This document shows positions 49,476-59,281 of a DNA stretch of 64,000 nucleotides, piece after piece. Within the stretch, counting starts at the first letter, position 1. Every line of letters begins with the position of its first letter. The notes under the pieces are model-generated. The model saw nothing but the letters and a program-made list of their open reading frames with translations. It searched no databases and was not told the origin of the DNA. This stretch comes from Ampullaceana balthica. Lineage: Eukaryota > Mollusca > Gastropoda > Lymnaeidae. A program made the translations under genes and the position numbers. The stretch is from NCBI GenBank assembly GCA_944989445.1, contig CALYLW010000037.1, positions 584,501 to 648,500 on the forward strand. Reading direction: 5' to 3'.

Positions 49476-50093
49476 ATCGATTAATTAAAATTTAATCGTT
49501 AACTTTTGAAAAATTATCGATTAATTAATCGATAATTTCGACTAAAGCCAAAAATAGTAATTTCTGACGTCATTAAACTGAACATTTCTCACCAACATTG
49601 AAAATTAAGAATATTTTGAACTAAATTTTATGACAATGTGTTGATACTTGATCGGATGTTTGTGCTGAAGGTGATACGTCAGCGATGTATTTGATCCTTT
49701 AAAAGAGAATTGTTTATGGCAGTGAACACAGTAAACATTTTCACCATCTTCGACTTTGCCATCCTCAGTTAGCTTGAAAACAAAATTTTTGCTCAACTTT
49801 CTAGTTATATATTTAAATTTAACTGCGCTGATGCTGTCAGCCATTTTTTAGTTGACGTCTGCCGGTCCACATAGAGTAATAAAATAAATTATAATATTAC
49901 GCGGGAGAGGTTTGTACGTAAAAAATATATACATTATTGTTAATTATTAATAATTAATTATTTATTAATAAATTTAAAAAAATATTATAAATATTTTCTT
50001 TAATTTTAATCGAATTTTTATCGATTAAAATAATTTTAATCGATAAATTTTAACGATTAATCGAGAAATTAATCGTTAATTTCCGCAGCCCTA
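49476..50093 (-). mobile_element. hAT element carrying only a BED-finger ORF, copy 2
   Basis: The ends TAGGGCTGTTATCGATT and TTCCGCAGCCCTA are flanked by identical ATTTAAAC 8-mers (49468-49475 and 50094-50101). It is 618 bp long and oriented opposite to copy 1. The interior holds only the short ORF at 49605-49844, and the AT-rich arms are rich in ATCGATTAA palindromes. Confidence 0.9.
49605..49844 (-). CDS. BED zinc-finger protein fragment (79 codons)
   Basis: It begins MADSISAVKFKYITRKLSKN and contains a BED-type finger, CVHCHKQFSFKGSNTSL followed by TYHLQHKH (Cx2C, then His-x4-His). It ends 13 residues after the last His. BED fingers form the DNA-binding N-terminus of hAT transposases; the catalytic domain is absent here. 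The frame is uninterrupted, whereas the other copy is broken. It is probably a remnant or N-terminal exon retained in a deletion derivative; whether it is expressed is unknown. Confidence 0.7.
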   Translation of the reverse strand: MADSISAVKFKYITRKLSKNFVFKLTEDGKVEDGENVYCVHCHKQFSFKGSNTSLTYHLQHKHPIKYQHIVIKFSSKYS

Positions 50094-50494
50094 ATTTAAA
50101 CCATTATTTTAGAGATTCTCTGGTTGGGGGGTGGGTGGTGGGGGTGGGGTGAAGGTGGGTTGGGAAGAATCAGTCACTGATAATATATAAACTTTGATTT
50201 GGAGCTGTTAACTAAATTATTACGCTCCAAGATTGTCAATATATTTTGACCATTTTTAACAGAGGCATCAAGACGTAATGATCACATTACAGTTCCAACA
50301 CATCTTTTTACTAATGTAGTAATAATAGTTTGATAATTTATATAGCGATGTGCCCCAGCAAGTTGCTGGGGTAACAGCGCTTTACATCAAAATGTTAATA
50401 CACATATAATAATCAATGCATTCAATGCAAAACATAGATAACTGCAACATATAACGACATTACAGTGTACATAAGCTACGTTTATCACTTAAAG

Positions 50495-52113
50495 CAGTGG
50501 TGGGCAAACTTTTTCTATGGAGGGCCGCATTGAAAACTATGTTGTTATATGCGTGTCGCATATATATTTTGTCTACTTTAGTTACAATTTACAACATATA
50601 AAATACAAATGAATGATTATTACCATGTACTTGTCATTTTATTTCACATTCATACTCTATTGCACATGTACATTACATTTTAACATACAAATTAAAACAG
50701 TCTCTAATTTGATAATAAGATTTTACTATTCATTATTATTTCAACAAAAGTTTATTGTCGCCTGTAATAATAACTAAGAAGGCGTAGTAACATAATTTAC
50801 ATATAAGCTGACCATAGAATACATTATAATTAATGAGAAGTATGTAACTATTCACAATTTTGGGATTATATTCTTGAACTGTGGAACCAGTTTACTTATT
50901 GTGATTCGAATGACTGTATTCAAATTGCATTTAGTAAACAAAGATCTGTTCTTAGACTTGTTTATTTTCATGCAAGAAAAAGCTTGTTCACAGATGTATG
51001 TGGACTAAGTAGTGACAAATTTTTGGCAGCAACGTTTTTAAAGTGTGAAAATGCTGCTGCTGGCAACATCCATAAAACTCTAGCAAAAGAACTGACTTGA
51101 ACTTCTCCTTCAGGTCATAATCTGCTTGTAGGTCAAGCAGCTCTAACTGTATATCCTCTGGGGCTGAATCAGCTTCTGCACTAAATGGCGAATTCAGGAT
51201 ATTGAAGCATGGTTCCATGTTCTTGAAGTCTTTGAACCTCCTTTCAAATTCCACAGACAAGGCATCCAACTGAGCCTTGTACTTGTCAGCCATTTCACCA
51301 GAAATGGTTTTCTATTTCAGCAAAGGGAAATGGCAAAACCTGTTTTCACCTGCTTGTCTGGTGTACAGGGAGCTCTGCCTGAAATGATTTAACACACATA
51401 TACATTTAGTGAGCTAACAAGCTATTGCCTTGAAGTTTGACATTCAGTTCATTCAAATTTTCCATAATGCAAATAGCAAAGATGAAGTCTGACTTCCAAT
51501 CTTCATTAACAATTTTAGTAACAAACTCCTGGCAATTCCTTTTTCTCTCTTCGTTCGTTAAATTGGGCCTGAAATCCAAATGTTTAGTTTCGTGGTGTCT
51601 TTTCTTAAATTTTTACACCTTAAAGACGCTCACACACTCACGGCACAGCAAGCATACTGCTTTGCTGCCAACACACGAGAAGCAATATTTAGCGGTCGTT
51701 TCGTTATATAAAAAAAACGACATTCGTCAACAATCTTTCTTTTTTTTTGTGTGTGGCAGCACCCATGGTCATATCAAAGTCCATTTGCTTTTAAATTACA
51801 AATTTGACAAAACCGCCTATGTGTAAATCGTAAACAAAATCCACTTCCAGTTGAGCTGAGATGCAGTTTCGAATAAGAATGTTAACAGTTAATGATTAAT
51901 AACCACCAATCATTTCTGGAGCCATAAAACCGATTTAATATCCCTAGATTCGAATCAAATACTCGGGATAAAATTTTAAAAAGATAGCTAAAATTCTAAA
52001 CAAAGAAAATGAACATCGACATAAGGTCGCAACATGTACATGCCTACGGGCCGCAAAAAAAATTACTCTGGCGGGCCGCATGCGGCCCGCGGGCCGTAGC
52101 TTGCCCACCCCTG
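50495..52113 (-). mobile_element. hAT transposon, 1.6 kb, perfect 8-bp TSD
   Basis: CAGTGGTGGGCAAACTTT at the left and GTAGCTTGCCCACCCCTG at the right are inverted repeats. The flanks are both ACTTAAAG (50487-50494 and 52114-52121). The minus strand holds the C-terminal transposase fragment described separately; the remaining coding part is deleted or decayed. Confidence 0.9.
50850..51293 (-). pseudogene. hAT transposase C-terminal fragment
   Basis: It reads MADKYKAQLDALSVEFERRF, then FNILNSPFSAEADSAPEDIQ and LELLDLQADYDLKEKF, the segment before the dimerisation domain in GTF2IRD2/SCAND3-type hAT transposases. Beyond a stop at 50988 the same frame family continues with CEQAFSCMKINKSRNRSLLT, the hATC dimerisation signature. 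It is broken by a stop and frameshift. Confidence 0.8.
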
Positions 52114-52273
52114 ACTTAAAGAAATGTTTGATGGTTATTAAAATAAATTTTGAAAGAAAATATTGAAGAGATGTGCTTTTAGTGTTTATGATATGAAAAA
52201 GTAGGGAGGATTTAAAGAGGATTTCAGGTCACCGGGCTGCGTTAGAAGCAAATGGATGGCCGTGAGCTGCATG

Positions 52274-52464
52274 CAGAGGCGTCACTAGGGGGTGGGGACC
52301 GCACCGGGTGACACCATCATAAAGGGTGACACCAAAAAGTAAAATTCTGTATGTTCCAGTTACTATGCACTGCTAGACTCGAAGGAGGTCTATGGGGGTA
52401 AGTTACGAGGGGTTGACACCATGGGCTACCACAATGGGTGACACCAACCGCAGTGACGCCTCTG
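52274..52464. mobile_element. hAT MITE, CAGAGGCGTCACTAGG ends
   Basis: CAGAGGCGTCACT and the complement of AGTGACGCCTCTG are perfect inverted repeats. The flanks GCTGCATG and GCTGCAGG match at 7 of 8. Internal GGTGACACCA words repeat. It is non-coding. Confidence 0.85.
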
Positions 52465-52472
52465 GCTGCAGG

Positions 52473-54477
52473 GGCAAAGATGAACAACTATACAATGAGA
52501 TAAACATTGTTTGATAAAAACAATATGCTTAACATGAAGTTATCATTAAAAAATTTGTTATAATTCAAAAGACGTTGGTGAAGTGCAAGAGTCGAAATTA
52601 GGAAGAAGCCAAATCTACTGGACTCCACTGGACCACTTATAGACGGCGACAATAAATAACGTTAACAAATTTTAGGGAAGGTTTAGCGATTAACAATGAT
52701 CGACGATTTTAACCAACATATCGAACATGTTACTCACCAAATGGTCTTGTGTAGTAGTCCACAGAGTAAAGGTAGAAGCTTTACAACTACATCCTGCCGA
52801 AATATTGCCTCCCTTTGCAGCTACCCAGAATCGAAAAAAGCATTTTACTTCCGTATATGCTTGACGATTAGGATGACCAAATTATTCACTATTCTGAATG
52901 TTGCTTTGCGGTATCTGGTTTGATACCACTCAGTTAAATGCACCAGCGCGCCTGTAATTGAAAACGTATCCGCGCCTATTACACACTAATTCACTGCTAA
53001 TATTTAATGTGCAACTTCGTTACGTCTCATGTAAAACTGACACGCAGCTCTATGTTAGCGTCAAGAGCGTGAGGACATATTTTAATAAATTCTGTCAACT
53101 GCAGGTGGCGGGGTATAGTTAAATGATAATTTTAATATACGTAACTTAGTTGGGTTCGTCCATTATTGGTGAGTGGGGAGCACTCTCTTCTAGATATTTT
53201 GGGAAGGAGTTTTGAGGGAGCTGTGAATATTTTTTGTTTCGTCGGAAATGTTAGAATGGGTTGGTGGCTACATTCTTGTCGTCCCCCCCCGGGGCACCAC
53301 AAACCCAAGCCGATGGACTGTTCCACCACCCAAAAACCCCTGTCCTCGCTCACCCAGCTCCTTTTGTTTTTAGCCCAAAGCAGAACCCACTCTTAATCCC
53401 CTCTCTCAAAGCCGTGTCTACTGGCCCAAAGTAAATAGTTTATTTATTAAGCTTTGTCAAATAATTGTTATCATGCCATTTAAAAATATTTCTTTGTTTG
53501 TGTGCTGTTTTAAAATAATTTATGTTTGACCAGGATAGAGAAATGAACATTATGTTGTAAACGATAATTAATAAGCGTAGCGGTGAAGTTACACGAATGA
53601 ACACGTGTCTCCATTTCCAAGTGATATTATTATTTAAAGATTCTTTTAAGTCTTTTTCGAGAAATCATCTTGGTGATCAACCCCTCGCCCAAGGAAAGAG
53701 CGCCGCAAATCAACAAACCTAATGGTTGATCATCTTGGCACCAAGGAAAACGCGTCCGAGAGGTGTAATTCTTCCATGTGAGAGATTACACACAAAAGAG
53801 GTCGTATGTTTTCAATACTTGAACCCAGTGCCACTGCGGCGCCACCAGACCACAAGCTTACGCGTCTAAATTTCAGGTCTTCACACAGAGGAGCTAGGAT
53901 CTATCAACTGGTCTTGCCACTAAAGTGCCCCTCTGGAATATTACCTTAGAGGTAACAGCCTTCGCGGCACTCTAGAATCTAAAACGTGGTGGTGCTCCAG
54001 CTGGTAACCCCCAGGAAGCTCAGCTAGTAGCAGGGATGAAATGGTTGCGTAGTATACCACCATCAACGGGGTTTTTTGTTTGCCCAATTTATCAACAAAC
54101 TCTCCTAATCTTATCTTATTCCCCTCTGTGTCGTATGATACTTAACAGTAACTGTAATAATGTTACCAACTAAATATAGGTTCTTATTCAACTCTTTTAA
54201 TAAATGTCAAATTAATCGAAGTCTCTTATAAGATTATCTTAATAAACAATTATTACACACCCAAGAAATGGCATCTGACAACAAAAATCTCTTTATTTTG
54301 TTAAGTTTTCCTTCTGTCTCAAGAAGTCTTAATTATTAATCAATATGCTATGTGAAAAAATATGAACATTAGTTAAGATGTTAAGATTCGTTCTTTCGAA
54401 CATACTGGAATGAACAGGCAGAGTTTATGTGAAGTAACCAGTCGTTTTTTCAATTTATAATGCATTAATAATAATAA
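52473..54477. other. Region without a supported gene
   Basis: An open frame at 52696-52923 and opposed frames at 53132-53396 show no family features. About 53815-53880 on the minus strand has a B-box-like GGGTTCAAGT after CAGTGGCACT, with the A-box-like TGGTCTGGTGG too close for a proper tRNA head; an old SINE fragment is possible. Poly-C occurs at about 53285. Confidence 0.3.
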
Positions 54478-54620
54478 ATTGATAATTTTTATAGCGCTGT
54501 ATCCCAGCAAGGAGCCGGACTCACAGCGCTTTACATGGAGATAATAACATACATATAATAATTAAATAAACATTCTTATCATAATAACCACATACCACAT
54601 AAATGACAGTACGCTACACA
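54478..54620 (-). mobile_element. L2-like LINE 3' end fragment
   Basis: TTTTTATAGCGCTGTATCCC, CACAGCGCTTTACATGGAG and the following AT-rich tail match 44735-44870. Only the 3' untranslated end is present. Confidence 0.7.
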
Positions 54621-54964
54621 TTTCAATTTCAATTTTTACTAAAGGCTTATTGAAAAAAAAGTATCGAGGTAGGAGGAGAATGCGACAAATACGAGTTTTA
54701 AAGAAGGTATAAATATAAAACATTAAACCAAAAGATTAATGAAGTTAACTAGATGTGTATTTGTCCTAAAGTTTTAGTTATTTTTAGGTTCCCCATTTTG
54801 GTTTATGTTTTCAACTTCATGAAAAAGGCGCATATTCCATTCTGGTCAAAATAAACAACACAATGTTTTCTTTTTTGGACACAATAACAATATCTGAATC
54901 TGAAATTTACGCTATTTAAACTATGATCAAATAAAAAATAGCAATGACAAGAGAATGCTGTTAA

Positions 54965-55227
54965 GGGGCCGTCCAAAAAGTACGTCACGCTATTTTTGAC
55001 AATTTTAAATTCCCCCCTCCCCCCTGTCACAAATCTAGGACCCCCCCCCCTTAAAGTACGTCACACTTTCGGAAAAAAAATAGTTTTGTATTAACAAAAT
55101 AACTAAAATTTAATATAAAACAGCGTGACATCACACATGGCCGGAGACCATCCCTCCATCCACAAAATGTCACACTTTCTTACACCCCCTCCCCCCCTGG
55201 AGCGTGACGTACTTCATGGACGGCCCC
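54965..55227. mobile_element. TIR element, GGGGCCGTCCAAAAAGTACG ends, TAA flanks
   Basis: The ends GGGGCCGTCCAAAAAGTACG and CGTACTTCATGGACGGCCCC are inverted repeats. TAA lies immediately outside both, consistent with a 3-bp PIF/Harbinger-like duplication. Poly-C rich interior; non-coding. Confidence 0.75.
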
Positions 55228-55482
55228 TAAGTGGTTAACATTTTTAAAAAATGTATTTAGGAAATTTTGTTGAACGTTGTCCCCTTGTTTGAAATAGTTA
55301 TTGTTCCCTTTTTTCATAATAGAAACCTGATATTTGGTATATAACACATAAGAAGCTATGTCGTTTTGATATTTTATTTAAAAAGTGTGTGCGTGTTGAA
55401 AGGGGGAGGAGTGGGGACTGACAAGGACTTGGTGTCAAAATTGAATTCTCTAAGGCAGGCCACATTGATATTCCTTATTTTT

Positions 55483-57579
55483 AAATCCCTTATATTAACT
55501 TCGCGGCCGTCTCTCTCTCTCTCTCTCTCTCTGTCTGTCTTGGGCGGGCGGAAAAACAGAAGTCAAAAATGACCCACTTCCAATGATCCGATCGAACTGA
55601 AATTTGGCACACGGACCCGTCTTACCTAACAATGCATCGTATCAAAATTTCAGATCGATCGAACGTACCGTAATTAAATTAATGCATTTTTAGTTTATCC
55701 TTATATGAGGTATGTAATTTAAATTCACGATTTGTTATTGTTTTTTTGCCACGTGAAAGTTTGAGCATTGAGGCGACCCAACGAAACGACGGTGCGCTTT
55801 TGTTTACATTTTACGTGTCACTCTGAGCTCGGTCAAGCGAATCGGTGACCAGACTTTTCCCCTCTCCCCCCTCCCACCCACCCCTCCCCCCCCTAGGGTT
55901 ATGAAGCAAACTTGTGTTAAGACAGATTCAGTCTGTAAATGTTTGAAAATAATCAATACTGTTAGTTATGTCTCATATATAAGGGATTTATAGTCAAAAA
56001 CTTTGTTTTTACGGGTTTGTTTTATTAAATCCCTTATATTAACTTCGCGGCCGTCTCTCGTCTCTCTCTCTCTCTCTCTCTCTCTCATCTCTGTCTTGGG
56101 CTCGGCGGGCGGAAAAACAGAAGTCAAAAATGACCCACTTCCCATGATCCGATCGAACTGAAATTTGGCACACGGACCCGTCTGACCTAACAATGCATCG
56201 TATCAAAATTTCAGATCGATCGAACGTACCGTAATTAAATTAATGCATTTTTAGTTTATCCTTATATGAGGTATGTAATTTAAATTCACTGTTTGTTATT
56301 GTTTTTTTTTCCCACTTCCACGTGAGTTTGAGTTGACGCCGACCGTCGTGTTGACGCCGACCGTCGTGCCGACACCCCCTCACATCCCACCCCCCATTTA
56401 TTAAAGACAAGGGACATCACTCGGTGTCAGTCTGTAAATGTTTGAAAATAATCAATACTGTTAGTTATGTCTCATATATAAGGGATTTATAGTCAAAAAC
56501 TTTGTTTTTACGGGTTTGTTTTATTAAATCCCTTATATTAACTTCGCGGCCGTCTCTCTCTCTCTCTGTCTTCTCTGGGCTCGGCGGGCGGAAAAACAGA
56601 AGTCAAAAATGACCCACTTCCCATGATCCGATCGAACTGAAATTTGGCACACGGACCCGTCTGACCTAACAATGCATCGTATCAAAATTTCAGATCGATC
56701 GAACGTACCGTAATTAAATTAATGCATTTTTAGTTTATCCTTATATGAGGTATGTAATTCAAAATTCACTGTTTGTTATTTTTTTTTAAATCTCAGTTCC
56801 ACGTGAGTTTGAGTTGACGCCGACCGTCGTGTTGACGACGACCGTCGTGCCGACACCCCCTCACATCCCACCCCCCATTTATTAAAGACAAGGGACATCA
56901 CTCAGTGTCAGTCTGTAAATGTTTAAAAATAATCACTACTGTTAGTTATGTCTCATATATAAGGGATTTATAGTCAAAAACTTTGTTTTTACGGGTTTGT
57001 TTTATTAAATCCCTTATATTAACTTCGCGGCCGTCTCTGTCTACTCTCTCTCATCTCTCTCTCTGGGCTCGGCGGGCGGAAAAACAGAAAGTCAAAAATG
57101 ACCCACTTCCCATGATCCGATCGAACTGAAATTTGGCACACGGACCCGTCTAACCTAACAATGCATCGTATCAAAATTTCAGATCGATCGAACGTACGTA
57201 ATTAAATTAATGCATTTTTAGTTTATCCTTATATGAGGTATGTAATTTAAATTCACGGTTTGTTATTGTTTTTTTCCCACGTGAAATTTTGAGCTGACGC
57301 ATTGAGGCGACCCAACGAAGCGACGGGCGCTTTTGTTTACATTTTACGTGTCACTCTGAGCTCGGTCAAGCGAATCGGTGACCAGACTTTTCCCCTCTCC
57401 CCCCCCCCAACCCACCCTCCCCCCCACCCACCCCTCCCCCCCACTAGGGTTATGATGCAAAGTTGAGTTAAGACAGATTCAGTCTGTAAATGTTTGAAAA
57501 TAATCAATACTGTTAGTTATGTCTCATATATAAGGGATTTATAGTCAAAAACTTTGTTTTTACGGGTTTGTTTTATTAA
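55483..57579 (+). repeat. Four-unit tandem array, unit types in order A-B-B-A
   Basis: Units start at AAATCCCTTATATTAACTTC at 55483, 56027, 56526 and 57007, giving lengths of about 544, 499, 481 and 573 bp. All share a (TC)n tract, GGGCGGAAAAACAGAAG, GATCCGATCGAACTGAAATT, TCAGATCGATCGAACGTAC, TCAGTCTGTAAATGTTTG and CTCATATATAAGGGATTTAT. Units 1 and 4 share a middle (GAGGCGACCCAACGAA, CGAGCTCA-type words and poly-C). Units 2 and 3 share another (GACGCCGACCGTCGTG). The ends AAATCCCTTATAT and ATATAAGGGATTT are inverted repeats, suggesting a TIR element that became tandem. Non-coding. Confidence 0.9.
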
Positions 57580-57606
57580 TCTAATCGAGGATGATGCCGA
57601 CACGAT

Positions 57607-57895
57607 GGGACGCGGTGGTCGAGTGGCAGCGCACTGGACTGTCATACCGATGGTCACTGGGTTCGAATCCGTGTGAAGGCAATGGGTTTGTTCCCGGGGC
57701 CTAGGGCGTCCCTGAGTCACCCCGCTCCGAATGGGTACCTAACTGTAATGTGTTAGGCGGCTGGGTAATGCGTGGAACCCACAAAGCCGTGGCCTGTGAA
57801 TGCTGCATCACTTGCCAACAGATCATCTGTCATGGTCTGTGGACGCAACTATCTTCTGCATAGAAAGAGCGTCAGTATAGATAAGATACGATGCC
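57607..57895 (+). mobile_element. tRNA-derived SINE, family 1
   Basis: GACGCGGTGGTCGAGTGGC head, B box GGTTCGAATCC, and a body like the copy at 10716-11005 in the same order (GGGTACCTAACTGTAATGT, GTGGACGCAACTATCTTC). It lies directly after the truncated last array unit. Confidence 0.85.
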
Positions 57896-58840
57896 AGTTC
57901 GAAATTGGGGAAATTTTCCATCTGTATTGTGAGGGCTTTTCTTAGATTCGAGTAAAGCACAAATTGCTTGAAGCGACGTAGAGCCTAAACTCTTCCAAGC
58001 CAGTATACGCAAAGATAATTTTTTGTTGAATCTCTGTAAGAGACTTCATCTCATTTCTGCCCGCGTGTCATATATTGTCATTATTGTTTGGAAGATCGAT
58101 TTGCCAATCCAGATTTACAGAGCTGTCATGCTATCAGATTTATTCCGCTAAAAGTCTTAGCGGTATAAAAACATTTCGTCAAATTTAATTTTATATCAAT
58201 CCTGGTGTCACTCGTTTTTCGTTTTTATCTTTGCAGTTCAAACTTTTATAGTAATTTTATATATATATTTTTTATGGGCTGGTAAAATATTTATTTAATG
58301 GATTTGTTCCGTTTGAAAGATTTTGAAGATACGCCATTTCGCAGTTAATGATTAACTACCAGTAAACGATTTATTCGCTTTACCAAATTGAACATGAAAT
58401 AATAATAATAAATAAATAATTAAATACACTGAAATAAGAAAAGCAGCACCAACACGGGGATCATAAAATGTGATTTCTGAGATGGTAATGTTAGTCCAAT
58501 GCATTTAAATATTTATGCAGGGAATAATTAAATCAAATACAACAATAAAGAAGAGAAGCTAAGCAAATCCATTAACGCATCTTTAGAAGAAGGTTTAATT
58601 CTGTTGCAATAGAAAACTGTAAACATGTCAAAACTGTCTATTATTGCTACTTATTTCAATTAAAAACTATTCCTTCAAGTTCTACAAAATTTAATGACGC
58701 AGTGTTCTGCATCTCATATGTAAATTTCACAAGAGTGAAGCCCGTGCTCATTCACACAAGAGAAGTAGAAGAAAAAAATCACTCCATTTTATAGATGAGG
58801 AAAATATGTGGAGCTACTAAGAGCGTTCTTCTGAGACATG
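57896..58840. other. AT-rich stretch upstream of the cysteine-rich gene
   Basis: No signal-peptide exon or other coding exon could be recognised. It may be intron or upstream DNA of the gene starting before 59282. Confidence 0.35.
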
Positions 58841-59152
58841 ATGTGCCAATGATGCGAGCTAGTTTAGCATCCCAAAGAAGGTATTGATTGTTGATTCATC
58901 ACACATGTCCAATGAATGGGAGGTATGATGTGCCAATGATGCGAGCTAGTTTAGCATCCCAAAGAAGGTATTGATTGTTGAGTCATCACACATCTCCAAT
59001 GAATGGGAGGTATGATGTGCCAATGATGAAGCTAGTTTAGCATCCCAAAGAAGGTATTGATTGTTGATTCATCACATATCTCCTATGAATAAGAGGTATG
59101 ATGTGCCAATGATGAGAGCTAGTTTAGCATCCCAAAGAAGGTATTGATTGTT
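58841..59152 (+). repeat. Minisatellite, period 86-87 bp, 3.6 copies
   Basis: Units begin ATGTGCCAATGATG at 58841, 58928, 59015 and 59101, sharing AGCTAGTTTAGCATCCCAAA and GGTATTGATTGTTGA with few differences. It is very homogeneous, so amplification is recent. Confidence 0.95.
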
Positions 59153-59281
59153 TTATATATATATTAATTAGGGCTCTACCGGCCAGCCGTATTTGGCCGG
59201 ATTTATTTAAAAAAATCAACAACAGAAGAACAGACCCTTTCAGTTTAATATTTAATCCACCGTTATCTGACTATTCCACAG

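Larger units (their letters stand above)
50326..52160 (-). mobile_element. L2-like LINE 3' end, split by a hAT insertion
   Basis: 50326-50494 carries the family 3' end (TATATAGCGATGTGCCCCAG; AGCGCTTTACATCA; ATAAGCTACGTTTATCAC). It resumes at 52114 (GAAATGTTTGATGGTTATTA; GAAGAGATGTGCTTTTAGTG), collinear with 44880-44945. The hAT at 50495-52113 sits between. Confidence 0.75.

Noticed and set aside
52696..52923. 75-codon frame as a small gene
   Set aside because: No initiation context, splice partner, family motif or polyadenylation signal supports it.
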